A DNA stretch of 64,000 bases from Candidatus Babelota bacterium (GCA_029262615.1 JAJCZD010000011.1:1-64000), one strand, 5' to 3'; counted from the stretch's first letter, positions 45,897 through 55,924 are shown. The notes: generated from the letters alone by a model not told the origin. Numbers and translations are program-made.

Positions 45897-46513
45897 AATA
45901 TACCTTACCACCGCTTCCATATAATTATGGTGCTCTCGAGCCATATATTGATGCACTGACCATGGAAATCCATCACAACAAGCATCAACAAGCCTATGTG
46001 AATAATTTAAACAAAGCATTAGAAAATTATCCTAACTTACAAGAAAAAACACTCGAGTGGTTATTAACTCATTTGCAAGAGATTCCTGAGGAGGTACGCA
46101 CTGCCATTAAGAATAATGGTGGTGGCCAGTGGAACCATTCTTTTTTTTGGCCGGTCATGAGCCCAAAAGGTGGCGGCCAACCAAAAGGTATGATTGCACA
46201 AGCTATAAAAAAAAGATATGGCACTTTTGAAGCATTCCAAGCTGATTTTAATGCCAAAGCAAAAGGTGTATTTGGTAGCGGTTGGGCATGGTTGTGTGTT
46301 GCAAATAATGGCGAGATTGTTGTCAACTCAACAGCAAATCAAGATTGTCCGATCACTAATAACTTGCACCCAGTTTTAGGATTGGATGTATGGGAGCATG
46401 CGTATTACTTACAATATCAAAATCGGCGCCCTGATTATATTACTGCTTGGTGGCATGTGATCAATTGGCCTGATGTTGAAGAACAATATCGCATGGTTTT
46501 AGATAATCTATAA
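45893..46513 (+). CDS. Fe/Mn superoxide dismutase
   Basis: Converts superoxide to peroxide and oxygen. The 206 residues keep all four metal ligands: His27 in M-E-I-H-H-N-K-H, the His of Q-W-N-H-S-F-F-W, and the Asp and His of L-D-V-W-E-H-A-Y-Y. Metal choice is unclear, as features point both ways (a Gln before W-N-H, and N-Q-D in the C-terminal domain). No signal peptide, so cytoplasmic. ATGA overlap with the upstream membrane-protein gene, and a terminator follows. Confidence 0.95.
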   Translation: MKYTLPPLPYNYGALEPYIDALTMEIHHNKHQQAYVNNLNKALENYPNLQEKTLEWLLTHLQEIPEEVRTAIKNNGGGQWNHSFFWPVMSPKGGGQPKGMIAQAIKKRYGTFEAFQADFNAKAKGVFGSGWAWLCVANNGEIVVNSTANQDCPITNNLHPVLGLDVWEHAYYLQYQNRRPDYITAWWHVINWPDVEEQYRMVLDNL

Positions 46514-46514
46514 T

Positions 46515-46546
46515 AAAAAGCGCCCCAACGGAAGGAGCGCTTTTTT
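46515..46546 (+). terminator. Rho-independent terminator after superoxide dismutase
   Basis: AAAAAGCGC and GCGCTTTTTT form the stem of a hairpin that ends in six T residues, two bases after the stop codon. The A-rich left arm means it may also serve the converging ankyrin-type gene. Confidence 0.82.
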
Positions 46547-46560
46547 CAAGGAGTGATGTG

Positions 46561-47745
46561 TTATTTAACACTGAAATTTACTTCTGGTGCAATCGCGATT
46601 AAATCTGAACGTACTTGGAAGACGGTTTCAAGTTTATTTGTTTCATACTGTACTTGGTATTGTTTTAATTTTTCTGCTGTGGGCATTTCTTTTGTGATAA
46701 AGATCATATTTTTGGCGTAGCAGGTTGGTACCCAGCCAGCTTGGTCAACCAAAAGAGAAATGATTTTTTTGCTATTATTAAGGTTATTGGTTAATTTCCC
46801 TCGACGGATGGTTCTTTGTAACATAGAATTTTCATGCGGGTTGAGCACATCTTTTATTGGATCAATTTCGGCACCATAATCAATAAGCAAAGAGACCAAT
46901 GCAGGATTATTGGAATCAATCGCAAATTCAATTGGCCGGCTCGCTGCATAAAAATCTGGGTGAACCATACTTTTCCAATATTGCTTATTAACCCAGTTTT
47001 TATCTTGTGCATTTGCATTGAGGCCAGCTTCTAGCAGATTTTGGACCGCTAGTAGGTTGTTTTTCTGTAATGAGGTGCGCATCATATGAAACTGAATGTC
47101 TTGCTCAACTTCACTCATCATTTGGGTATTTAACTTTGGGCTTTTTGCAATTGGTGCATAAAAAGCTTCACCAAAAACCTCAGGGTTATTGGTCATTACA
47201 CGCAGTACCAAATTAAAGTCTTGTGATGTTGGGGCGGCAAGGCTCAAATTAACAAGTTGATCCATAATTTGTTCATTGTTCGTTTTTTTTGCATTCGTAA
47301 TGATTTCTTGTAACATGCTTTCTTTACTATTGTCTTTTAGTAAAACGGTATCGCTGGAATTCAAATATGCCCATGCCGGTGCCATTTTATTGTGGCAAAG
47401 TAGGCTGTTGATATCTTTGATGACCATTGCTTTGTAGTGAGACATGGGATCATCTTGCAATAATGATTTATTTAATGGTGCTCGTGTTGGACCTTGCATA
47501 TGTGTTAGCTTGGCCGGCACTTGACGCGGTATACGATTTGGTGCTTGCCTTGTTCGTCTTTGTGCCACTCTATATGGTGTTGGTTTTGATCGCCTAGCGA
47601 TACGTCCTTTTGGTTGTGTTCGTTTTACTGGAGCTGAAAAACTTGGTGTAGTAAAATTATTAACTCGACGCCGTGCTCGCGCAGTGATTGTGCTTGCCAT
47701 ACTAATACAAATGGCTAACACCAAGAATTTTCTTGGCAGATTCAT
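46561..47745 (-). CDS. Secreted ankyrin-type protein with Arg-rich N-terminus
   Basis: The 394 residues start with a signal peptide (about 1-23), then an Arg/Pro-rich, low-complexity stretch of about 80 residues. The helical remainder includes ankyrin-like units (N-N-L-L-A-V-Q-N-L-L-E-A-G-L-N-A-N-A-Q-D; N-P-A-L-V-S-L-L-I-D-Y-G-A-E-I-D). Ankyrin repeats mediate protein binding and are frequent in secreted proteins of intracellular bacteria. No enzymatic domain seen. Divergent from lysS across 227 bases. An effector role is inference. Confidence 0.72.
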   Translation of the reverse strand: MNLPRKFLVLAICISMASTITARARRRVNNFTTPSFSAPVKRTQPKGRIARRSKPTPYRVAQRRTRQAPNRIPRQVPAKLTHMQGPTRAPLNKSLLQDDPMSHYKAMVIKDINSLLCHNKMAPAWAYLNSSDTVLLKDNSKESMLQEIITNAKKTNNEQIMDQLVNLSLAAPTSQDFNLVLRVMTNNPEVFGEAFYAPIAKSPKLNTQMMSEVEQDIQFHMMRTSLQKNNLLAVQNLLEAGLNANAQDKNWVNKQYWKSMVHPDFYAASRPIEFAIDSNNPALVSLLIDYGAEIDPIKDVLNPHENSMLQRTIRRGKLTNNLNNSKKIISLLVDQAGWVPTCYAKNMIFITKEMPTAEKLKQYQVQYETNKLETVFQVRSDLIAIAPEVNFSVK

Positions 47746-47972
47746 CCCTTATCCCCTTTTTTGAAAGAATTTCCCTTAACTCTTTTAATCATCTTATCAG
47801 ATAGAAAATAAAAAAATGAATACTTTGTAATTTTTTTCCTTTTTGTCCTATCTAGATCATGCTGCCTTTGCTCTTTGAGCAGTGGAGGGTCGATAGAATA
47901 AGAATTTTCTAAAATGCCAAAAAATAGGTATGCTAAAGAAAAACATTTAAGCAATACAGTTTTTGTGAGTTT

Positions 47973-49457
47973 ATGGAAGAAAAAGAAATGCATAAGGGCG
48001 TACCAAACGAACATGAAGTACGCCTTGAAAAAGTAAATCAAATGCGTGCCGCAGGCATTGAGCCTTGGCCAGAGCATAAAAAAACAAATGCGACCACCAA
48101 ACATGTAGTCGATGAATATAATTCTGATGAATCTTCTGAGTATTGTATTGCTGGCAGAATTATAAGTATGCGTGAGCATGGTAAGACAATTTTTGCCCAT
48201 ATTCAAGATAGGGCCGCAAAACTACAGATTTATATAAAAGAGGATATTTTAGGTACTGAGCAATTTGAATTTATAAAAAAGTTTATCGATATTGGTGATT
48301 ATATTTGGATTCAAGGACAATCATTCAAAACCAAAAGGGGTGAAATTACCCTGAAGGCGCATGATATAGTACTTTTATCCAAATGTCTGCATCCATTACC
48401 AGAGAAATTCCATGGCTTAACTGATATAGAAACGATTTATCGTCAACGGTATTTGGATTTAATTAGTAATATTACCAGTCGAGAACGATTTAAAAAAAGA
48501 TCCCAAATTATTCAGATTATGCGGCAATTTTTACAATCGCATGATTTTATTGAAGTAGAAACGCCAATGCTCCATCCAATTGCAGGTGGTGCTACCGCGC
48601 GGCCGTTTATAACCCATCACAATGCCCTGGATTCTGAATTCTTTTTACGCATTGCGCCGGAATTATATTTAAAACGGTTGGTTATTGGTGGCTTTGAACG
48701 TGTTTTTGAGATAAACCGTAATTTTAGAAACGAAGGCATTTCTACAAGGCATAATCCAGAATTTACTATGCTTGAGTTTTACATGGCGCACCAAGACTAC
48801 ATCTTTGCGATGGATTTTGTAGAAAAAATGTTACGCAAAACCGTAACTGAAGTGTGTGTTTCCTTAGAGATTCCTTATGGTGAGCATATGCTTAACTTTA
48901 AAAACCCTTTCAGAAGAGTTACCTTATATGATTCGTTAACCGAAATTGGTGGGCTAACAGATGATGAGATTTCTGAAGGTAAGATTGATCAAACAATCAA
49001 AAAGCACGGTATAAAATTAGCAAATAAAAAAGCTTCATACCAAGAAAAGCAGTTTGGTCTGTTCGAAGAGCTTGTAGAGCCAAAGTTAATCGATCCAACA
49101 TTCGTAACGGAATATCCCATTAAAGTTTCTCCATTAGCAAAAAGAGATGAGACCAACAGTGAAGTGGCGGCACGGTTTGAACTATTTATTGCTGGAATGG
49201 AAGTGGCAAATTCATTCAACGAGTTGAATGAACCATTTGATCAAGCTCAACGGTTTAAGCAGCAACTGCAAGCACGTGCGGCGGGTGACTTAGAAGCTCA
49301 TGAATATGATGCTGAATATATTCAAGCATTAGAATATGGTCTTCCACCAACAGTTGGTGTTGGTATTGGTATTGATCGTTTGACCATGCTACTAACCAAT
49401 ACTACCTCAATTAAAGATGTTATTCTTTTTCCAACGCTTAAGAAAAAAGAAAGTTAA
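47973..49457 (+). CDS. lysS: Lysyl-tRNA synthetase, class II
   Basis: Charges tRNA-Lys. The 494-residue protein has the N-terminal OB-fold anticodon domain (A-G-R-I-I-S-M-R, F-A-H-I-Q-D), motif 2 (F-E-I-N-R-N-F-R-N-E-G, then H-N-P-E-F-T-M-L-E) and motif 3 (G-V-G-I-G-I-D-R-L-T-M-L). Length is standard. A plausible TATGCT -10 element lies about 43 bases upstream, near 47929-47934. Confidence 0.97.
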   Translation: MEEKEMHKGVPNEHEVRLEKVNQMRAAGIEPWPEHKKTNATTKHVVDEYNSDESSEYCIAGRIISMREHGKTIFAHIQDRAAKLQIYIKEDILGTEQFEFIKKFIDIGDYIWIQGQSFKTKRGEITLKAHDIVLLSKCLHPLPEKFHGLTDIETIYRQRYLDLISNITSRERFKKRSQIIQIMRQFLQSHDFIEVETPMLHPIAGGATARPFITHHNALDSEFFLRIAPELYLKRLVIGGFERVFEINRNFRNEGISTRHNPEFTMLEFYMAHQDYIFAMDFVEKMLRKTVTEVCVSLEIPYGEHMLNFKNPFRRVTLYDSLTEIGGLTDDEISEGKIDQTIKKHGIKLANKKASYQEKQFGLFEELVEPKLIDPTFVTEYPIKVSPLAKRDETNSEVAARFELFIAGMEVANSFNELNEPFDQAQRFKQQLQARAAGDLEAHEYDAEYIQALEYGLPPTVGVGIGIDRLTMLLTNTTSIKDVILFPTLKKKES

Positions 49458-49523
49458 AAACTCTTTTCATTATATAGCCTAATATGGTTATCTGACACCA
49501 AATAAAATAAAAGGGTGTTGGAT

Positions 49524-51455
49524 ATGAAAAAGTTTTTATTTTTTGTTTTTTTAATCATACTGCAAACCTTTGCTGACCCAATTAAAATATGTAACGAATG
49601 TAGAGAAGATTTATACGTTGCCGCCTATTACGTTGGTGAGCAAGCCCATCGGGTTGGCAGTGTACAAAAGGTCGAAAAATGGAAATCAATTTCTTTGGAG
49701 CGGCCAGAGCGTATTTGGTGGTGTGATCGTGAAATTCTTTTTTCAACAGATACAGGTGCGCTCAAAGAAGAGTTAACAGACAAAGAAAAAGAAAATATAT
49801 TTTACAAAAATATTGGTAGTGTGCAAGGCAGTACCGTTTATTTAGCAAATAACGGCAAAGATCTTGCCGGTTTTAATTATGCTGAGTGGAGTTTCGTTCG
49901 TCCGGTGATTAAAACAACTTCTAAATGGACTGCAGCAACAACCCTTGCAGTTTCTGATTATGCTTATGGCATATCGCAAGGAATAAAAAATAGTTTTCCC
50001 GGCGTTGTATATGATCAGTTCCAAAATCAGCCCGCATCATTGCGTTTTGGAAATGAACTTTGTTGGGGTGAAAAAGCATATGTAGAAAAGCGTAAAAAGC
50101 ATGTCAAAACAGCGCTCAAAAATATGTTTGATGGCTTATCATTCAAAGAAACTAAAGTGCCGATCATTGCATTGATTGGTAGTGGTGGTGGTTACCGAGC
50201 TATGGCATGTATGATTGGTTCTATGATTGGTGCCCAAGATATTGGCCTACTGGATGCCACAACTTATATTACATCATTATCAGGATCAACCTGGGCGGTG
50301 GGGCCTTGGTTGGCAACTGGTCTACCATTACATGAATTTAAAGATTATATGATCCAGCGTATGACAAAAGGGATCACCAGTTTAAACCCTGGATGCTCAA
50401 AAGCAATAGCTGATGTTATCTTAACTAAATATGCATTTGGGCAAGATGTTTCTATCGTTGATTTTTATGGTGGTTTAATTGCCCATGCAGTTCTAGGCCA
50501 CTTTAAAGATGAGCGTCAATTTGTGTATTTACCAGATCAAGTTAAACGGTTAGAAGATGGTAGTTGGCCATTCCCAATATACACTGCGGTGCGTGCAGAT
50601 AAAAAAGCAGAGCAGAATTGGTGGGAAATTACGCCATTTGAGGTAGGTGGTTCTTGGCTTGGTTGGTATGTGCCGACCTGGGCATTCGGCAGAAAATTTA
50701 ATAATGGTGTTTCAACTGATTGTGCTACCCAGCAAAGTATGGGATTTTACTTAGGAACATTTGGTTCTGCATTTGCCGCATCATTTGGTCGTATTTATTC
50801 CGAGGTGCGTGATAATTTGTATTTGCATACAACTAAGTTTGTACTTGATCAGATATTAAAAAAGATTGGAGACAAGCGGTTGACTGCAGCAACGGTCTGG
50901 AACTTTACCGCTGGCCTTGATAATTGTGAACTTGCAAAATATAAAAAGCTTCGGTTGGTAGATGCTGGTATAGATTTTAACTTACCGTATCCTCCTATTT
51001 CTGGTCAGCGACCTGAGCGGAAAGCAGACATTCTCATCTTCTTGGATTACTCAGCAAATATTGCGGGAGCCGAGGAGCTCCAAAAAACATATGCGTATGC
51101 AAAAAAACATAACCTGCCATTTCCAGAGATTGACTTTACTGATATTGATACAAAAGCAATTTCGATTTTTAAAGATGAGAACAATCCTGATGCGCCAGTT
51201 GTTATGTATCTACCATTAGTCCAAGACAAACTAGTATGGAATGAGTTAAAAGAGCAAGAAGAGTGGCATGATTATATTTCCATGCTGGAAGGTTTTGATC
51301 CTGAGACCTGCACGAAAGATGATTATTGCAGTACTTTTAATTTTGATTATCAAGAAGATGAATCGCAACGCTTGATGGCACTCACTGAATTTAATATGAA
51401 GGCAAGTAAGCAAAAGATTCTTGATGCAATTGCATGGGTATTAGAAAAATCATGA
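49524..51455 (+). CDS. Secreted cytosolic-phospholipase-A2-like enzyme, copy 1
   Basis: The ATG at 49524 starts a signal peptide (about 1-17, F-A). The 643 residues match the eukaryotic group IV PLA2/lysophospholipase catalytic domain: G-S-G-G-G-Y-R-A-M (about 219-227, oxyanion hole and Arg), S-L-S-G-S-T-W (nucleophile Ser253) and V-D-A-G-I-D-F-N-L-P-Y-P (catalytic Asp). The late S-T-F-N-F-x-Y segment before a conserved F-N is also present. Such enzymes release fatty acids from membrane phospholipids. The first 200 residues are not recognised. Coupled to copy 2 by ATGA. Secreted use against host membranes is inferred. Confidence 0.85.
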   Translation: MKKFLFFVFLIILQTFADPIKICNECREDLYVAAYYVGEQAHRVGSVQKVEKWKSISLERPERIWWCDREILFSTDTGALKEELTDKEKENIFYKNIGSVQGSTVYLANNGKDLAGFNYAEWSFVRPVIKTTSKWTAATTLAVSDYAYGISQGIKNSFPGVVYDQFQNQPASLRFGNELCWGEKAYVEKRKKHVKTALKNMFDGLSFKETKVPIIALIGSGGGYRAMACMIGSMIGAQDIGLLDATTYITSLSGSTWAVGPWLATGLPLHEFKDYMIQRMTKGITSLNPGCSKAIADVILTKYAFGQDVSIVDFYGGLIAHAVLGHFKDERQFVYLPDQVKRLEDGSWPFPIYTAVRADKKAEQNWWEITPFEVGGSWLGWYVPTWAFGRKFNNGVSTDCATQQSMGFYLGTFGSAFAASFGRIYSEVRDNLYLHTTKFVLDQILKKIGDKRLTAATVWNFTAGLDNCELAKYKKLRLVDAGIDFNLPYPPISGQRPERKADILIFLDYSANIAGAEELQKTYAYAKKHNLPFPEIDFTDIDTKAISIFKDENNPDAPVVMYLPLVQDKLVWNELKEQEEWHDYISMLEGFDPETCTKDDYCSTFNFDYQEDESQRLMALTEFNMKASKQKILDAIAWVLEKS

Positions 51456-53413
51456 AATATATTTTAGTAGTATCACTTTGTTTTTTTATTTCGCTTCAAG
51501 CAGATAACATTTCGGTTTTTAATAAAGCAAGCAAGCCGGTCTTTATTGCTCCATATACGGTGAATAACAGTGCATGGCAGGTTGGTAACGTAAATTTAGT
51601 GGGTCCTAATCAATCAGCAATAGTACGCCGACCAAAAAAAAGGAAGGGCCATGACAGGCAATTGGCATTTTCTTTTGTACCCGGTTTGCTCAAACCACAA
51701 TTTGAGAAAGATGTTTTTTACCAAGAGATTTCTTCTAAAAATATTGGAACAACGCAAGGCTCAACTTTTTATATTACACAAAAAAAGGGTAAGTTAACAG
51801 GTTATAATGCTGCTCAATGGAACATCGAGGAACCCCTAAAAAGTGGTGTAAAAAAAGTTAATAAACTCACAAAGGGTGACTTATCACTTATTAGAAAAAA
51901 CATTGCAAAACAATTGAAAGTAGTGCGTGAAAATCCATATAAAAACAAAGTTGCACACGTGCGTAAGGGGACTAATATTTCCCCGCAAGAAAAAGAATAT
52001 CTTGCAAAGCGTCTACCAAAAGTAAAATTAGCTTTAGAGAAATTCCTTTCCATGCCTCTGGATGGTAAATATATTCCAAAAATTGCTTTTATCGGTAGTG
52101 GTGGTGGTTACCGTGCAATGCTATGGTCTCTTGGTGCAACGGTTGGTGCACAAGAGATAGAGTTACTTGAGGCGATTACCTATTTTGTCGGCCTGTCTGG
52201 TTCTACTTGGTTTTTGGGTTCTTGGTTTGCCAGCGGTCTATCCATAACTGATTTCAAAGAAATGATTTTTGGCAAGTTAGGCAAAGGATTTGGCCGGCTA
52301 TGGGGTTTAGGAACGGTACCATTTTTAGGCCTTGTTCCCATTACTAATCAGGAAGCAAAGCTCATGGCAAATAATATATTGTTAAAGTTTGCAATGCGCC
52401 AACCCATTACGATCGTTGATTTTTATGGTGCGTTGCTGGCAAATCGTTTTTTTGCTGAATTTGGTAATAAACGCCAACAAGTACGCCTTTCAGGACAACG
52501 AAAGATAATTAAGAATGGAGATTTACCCTTTCCAATATATACTACCGTACAAGTTGGCAGACGGACCTCAAATTGGTTTGAGTTCAATCCTTATGAGGCT
52601 GGAACTATGTCTTCAGAAGTTTGGACACCTTCCTGGGCATTTAACCGTGTATTTAAAAATGGTATTTCCCAAAACTTTGCCCCGGAACAAAGCTTAGGTT
52701 ATATATTAGGTGCATGCGGTTCTGCCTTTGCCGCAAACTTTATGCAAATATATCAAGAGATCGCTAGCAAGCTCGATAATAGAGCTGTTAAAAAGATAAT
52801 TGATTTAATTTTAAAAGGTGTTGGTAGAAGACAATTACTAAATGGCGCAAGAATATACAATAATGCATTTGGCTTGCCAGGCATTGCCACGAATAATGAA
52901 TTGATTCTTCAATTAGTAGATGCAGGTCTTGCATTCAATTTACCCTATCCGCCAATTAGTGGTCAGGCAAATGGCAGGAAAGCCGATATACTGATTTTTC
53001 TTGATGCTTCAGAAACGATTTATGAGGCGTATCAATTAAAACGAGTTGAGCAGTATGCCAGAAAAAATAATTTAAAGTTTCCTAAGATAGATTTTACTGG
53101 TCTTGGCAAAAAGACGATTTCGGTTTTTAAAGACGAGAAAGATCCTTCGGTACCAGTAGTTATCTATATGCCGCGCAGTAAAGAAAGCCATATGTGGGAT
53201 GTGTACAAAGACCAATCAGGCTTTAAGCATTTTGCAGAATTTATTACCAATTTTGATCCAGAAAGATGCATAAAAACTGGATTTTGCTCAACGGGTAACT
53301 TTACTTATTCAACCAAACAAGCAAAACAATTAGTAGCACTGGCAGAGTTTAATATGAGTGTAAGTCAAGAAACAATCAAAGATGCAATCAAATGGGTGAT
53401 TGAAAATAAGTAA
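51452..53413 (+). CDS. Secreted cytosolic-phospholipase-A2-like enzyme, copy 2
   Basis: It starts at the ATG that overlaps the stop of copy 1. The signal peptide covers about residues 1-17 (L-Q-A). In 653 residues: G-S-G-G-G-Y-R-A-M at 215-223, a canonical G-L-S-G-S-T-W with Ser249, V-D-A-G-L-A-F-N-L-P-Y-P and a C-terminal S-T-G-N-F-T-Y. It has an extra basic stretch around 125-195 absent from copy 1. The catalytic set is complete. The pair arose by tandem duplication and has diverged considerably, suggesting different substrates or timing. Confidence 0.85.
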   Translation: MKYILVVSLCFFISLQADNISVFNKASKPVFIAPYTVNNSAWQVGNVNLVGPNQSAIVRRPKKRKGHDRQLAFSFVPGLLKPQFEKDVFYQEISSKNIGTTQGSTFYITQKKGKLTGYNAAQWNIEEPLKSGVKKVNKLTKGDLSLIRKNIAKQLKVVRENPYKNKVAHVRKGTNISPQEKEYLAKRLPKVKLALEKFLSMPLDGKYIPKIAFIGSGGGYRAMLWSLGATVGAQEIELLEAITYFVGLSGSTWFLGSWFASGLSITDFKEMIFGKLGKGFGRLWGLGTVPFLGLVPITNQEAKLMANNILLKFAMRQPITIVDFYGALLANRFFAEFGNKRQQVRLSGQRKIIKNGDLPFPIYTTVQVGRRTSNWFEFNPYEAGTMSSEVWTPSWAFNRVFKNGISQNFAPEQSLGYILGACGSAFAANFMQIYQEIASKLDNRAVKKIIDLILKGVGRRQLLNGARIYNNAFGLPGIATNNELILQLVDAGLAFNLPYPPISGQANGRKADILIFLDASETIYEAYQLKRVEQYARKNNLKFPKIDFTGLGKKTISVFKDEKDPSVPVVIYMPRSKESHMWDVYKDQSGFKHFAEFITNFDPERCIKTGFCSTGNFTYSTKQAKQLVALAEFNMSVSQETIKDAIKWVIENK

Positions 53414-53488
53414 TTTTGCACGAAGATCCGTTATTGCTTATACTTAAAACACAAATTTTAAAAAGCAACTAAACAAAAAAGATGTACT

Positions 53489-55240
53489 GTGCAATTTCTT
53501 CGTGGACAAAAATATTTCTGGAAATTACCGCCATTTGATAAGAAACAAATCTTCTCTATCGCCTCGTCGTATAATTTAAGTGTACCGATTGCGCATACTT
53601 TGTTTTCTCGTGGGTATGTAGATAAAAAATTAATTGATGAATTTTTATTCAGTTCATTCGAAAAAGATGTTTCTGATGCCGTTCAATTAAAGGATGCACA
53701 AAAAGCTGTTGATCGGATCTTGCAAGCGATTAAAAATAAAGAAAAAATATTAATCGTTGGTGATTATGATGTTGATGGTATAACATCATCTGCGCTTATG
53801 CTTATTTGCTTATTACCACTGCATGCACGTATTAATTTTTTCATTCCTAACAGAGTTAAAGACGGTTACGGTCTGGCTACCAAAGTAGTTGAGCGGGCAG
53901 GCCAAAATGGTTATTCCGTAATTATTACCGTTGATAATGGCATTACTGCTTTTGAACCAGCACTCAAAGCAAAAGAGTTGAGTATTGACTTGATTATTAC
54001 CGATCATCACCGACCACATGATCATGTGCCTGATGCATTTGCAATCATTAATCCTAATCAAGTAGATTGTGCCTATCCATTTAAATTATTTGCTGGTGTT
54101 GGAGTAATCTTTAAAGTGATGAGTTTGTTGTATAAACAACTAAAAAAAGAATTGCCAGCAAAAGCTTACGAACTTTTGCTGCTTGGTACTATTGCAGATG
54201 TAGTACCATTACTAGGAGAGAACCGTTTTTGGGTTCGTCATGGTTTGAACTATATTAATAAAATTCAAAGCAAATCATTTCTAGCTCTCAAAAAAAATGG
54301 GAAAATCCAAAAACCATACATTGATTCAACTGATATTGGTTTTAATATCACGCCACAAATTAATGCATTAGGTCGTTTGGAAGACTCACGCCAAGCAGTT
54401 GGTTTTTTAATTGGTTCAGATAGTGCCCAGGTACAAGAGGTTGCAAGGGTCTTGTTTGAATTGAACCAAGCACGCAAGGATATAGAAAAAGATGTTTTGG
54501 CTCAAGTTGTGGCTCTAGTAGAGCAAAAAAAGATCGATGTAGAAAGAGAAAATATTATCATTGCGGCAAGTACCAGTTGGCCACCTGGCGTTATTGGTTT
54601 GGTAGCCTCACGGTTAGTTGGCTTATATGGCAAACCAACTATTTTATTACACTTAACTAAAAATGGTATTGCAAAAGGCTCGTGCCGTTCTATTGCGGAG
54701 TTTAATATGTTTGATGCGCTTAATGCCAATGCCGATTTATTGAATCAGTTTGGCGGGCACTCTCAAGCGGCAGGTTTGAGCTTACCAATAGATAACATTC
54801 CTAAATTAAAAGAAAAATTAGAAGCATTAATTGCACAGCAGTTAAGCCCATTTGATTTACAACAGAAAATTGTGCTTGATGCTCAAGTTACATTGCCGGA
54901 TGTGAATAACAAATTTTTTGATGATTTAAATCATCTACAACCATTTGGCCATGGCAACCATCAGCCACTATTTCATATTGATGAAGTCGTTTTGATTCAA
55001 CCACCACAATTATTAAAAAACGCACATGTTAAATGTTCTATCTTTGCGGATGGGATTATCAAGCCATTGATGTTTTTTAATCGTCCTGAGGTGTTTGATT
55101 TACTTATAGCACAAAACCAAGAACCATTTACTATTGCCGCAACGGTAGGGCAGAATTATTGGAATGGCAAAACAACAGTGCAATTGTATGGCACTGACAT
55201 AGCAATTTCAAAGGAAGCTTCAAATGATAATAACCATTGA
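53489..55240 (+). CDS. recJ: Single-stranded-DNA-specific exonuclease RecJ
   Basis: A 5'-3' ssDNA exonuclease used in recombination and mismatch repair. The 583 residues (GTG start) show the DHH-superfamily motifs V-G-D-Y-D-V-D-G-I-T, I-T-V-D-N-G-I, I-I-T-D-H-H-R-P and P-x-I-N-A-L-G-R, plus the DHHA1 G-G-H-S-Q-A-A-G. An OB-like C-terminal domain completes it. The 3' end overlaps cmk by 17 bases. Confidence 0.95.
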   Translation: MQFLRGQKYFWKLPPFDKKQIFSIASSYNLSVPIAHTLFSRGYVDKKLIDEFLFSSFEKDVSDAVQLKDAQKAVDRILQAIKNKEKILIVGDYDVDGITSSALMLICLLPLHARINFFIPNRVKDGYGLATKVVERAGQNGYSVIITVDNGITAFEPALKAKELSIDLIITDHHRPHDHVPDAFAIINPNQVDCAYPFKLFAGVGVIFKVMSLLYKQLKKELPAKAYELLLLGTIADVVPLLGENRFWVRHGLNYINKIQSKSFLALKKNGKIQKPYIDSTDIGFNITPQINALGRLEDSRQAVGFLIGSDSAQVQEVARVLFELNQARKDIEKDVLAQVVALVEQKKIDVERENIIIAASTSWPPGVIGLVASRLVGLYGKPTILLHLTKNGIAKGSCRSIAEFNMFDALNANADLLNQFGGHSQAAGLSLPIDNIPKLKEKLEALIAQQLSPFDLQQKIVLDAQVTLPDVNNKFFDDLNHLQPFGHGNHQPLFHIDEVVLIQPPQLLKNAHVKCSIFADGIIKPLMFFNRPEVFDLLIAQNQEPFTIAATVGQNYWNGKTTVQLYGTDIAISKEASNDNNH

Positions 55241-55913
55241 TGGCCCAACTGCTAGTGGTAAGTCAACCACTGCTACCTTGCTTGCACAAAAGCTTGGTAT
55301 GAATCATTTAAATTCTGGACTCTTATATCGTGCACTAGCGTATTTACTTTTGAATAAAAAGCAATATGGCCTTACCGATTTATATGAACCGCTTGCTCGA
55401 GATGTTTCATTTTTTTTGGATCCAGAGCGCTTTTTAGTTTCCTTTGGTAAAGATAATAAAATGAGTATTTTATATGCCCAAGAGGATATTACTCCATTTT
55501 TAAAAGATGAAATAATTGATAGTGCAGCCTCAATGGTAAGCACCAATGCTGTTGTGAGGCAAAAAATAACTGACCTGCAACGCGTTTTGGCTCAAGAAAA
55601 AGATATTGTTTTAGATGGTCGGGATGCTGGCAGCAATGTGTTTCCACACGCTGATGTTAAATTTTATGTAACTGCTTCAGAGCCGATACGGGCAGTGCGT
55701 TGGCAACAAGCTATGGCAAAAAAGGGAATTAATTTTTCATTGCTAGAGGCTATTGAAAACATAAAAGAGCGTGATTCTCGTGACCAAAATAGAAAAATTG
55801 CACCACTACAAATTCCAGATGATGCAATCGTTATTGATAATTCTGATGATTCAATTGAACAAACATTGCTAGAGATACTAGAGTGTTTAAAAAAGAAAGG
55901 AGCCCTCAATTAG
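55224..55913 (+). CDS. cmk: Cytidylate kinase
   Basis: Phosphorylates CMP and dCMP. The 229-residue protein has the P-loop I-D-G-P-T-A-S-G-K-S-T-T, then L-N-S-G-L-L-Y-R-A, L-D-G-R-D-A-G-S-N-V and the R-D-S-R-D lid motif, as in bacterial Cmk. It starts within recJ, implying one transcript. Its stop sits inside a hairpin (55896-55924). Confidence 0.95.
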   Translation: MIITIDGPTASGKSTTATLLAQKLGMNHLNSGLLYRALAYLLLNKKQYGLTDLYEPLARDVSFFLDPERFLVSFGKDNKMSILYAQEDITPFLKDEIIDSAASMVSTNAVVRQKITDLQRVLAQEKDIVLDGRDAGSNVFPHADVKFYVTASEPIRAVRWQQAMAKKGINFSLLEAIENIKERDSRDQNRKIAPLQIPDDAIVIDNSDDSIEQTLLEILECLKKKGALN

Positions 55914-55924
55914 AGAGCTCCTTT
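55896..55924 (+). terminator. Hairpin at the end of cmk
   Basis: AAAGGAGC pairs with GCTCCTTT, with CTC/GAG pairing inside the loop. The stop codon lies in the loop. The hairpin is strong but the T-run is short, so termination efficiency is uncertain. Confidence 0.55.

Noticed and set aside
47742-48206. A 154-codon minus-strand frame between the ankyrin-type gene and lysS
   Set aside because: Its first half lies antisense in lysS, it has no signal or family features, and the intergenic part holds regulatory sequence. Treated as chance.
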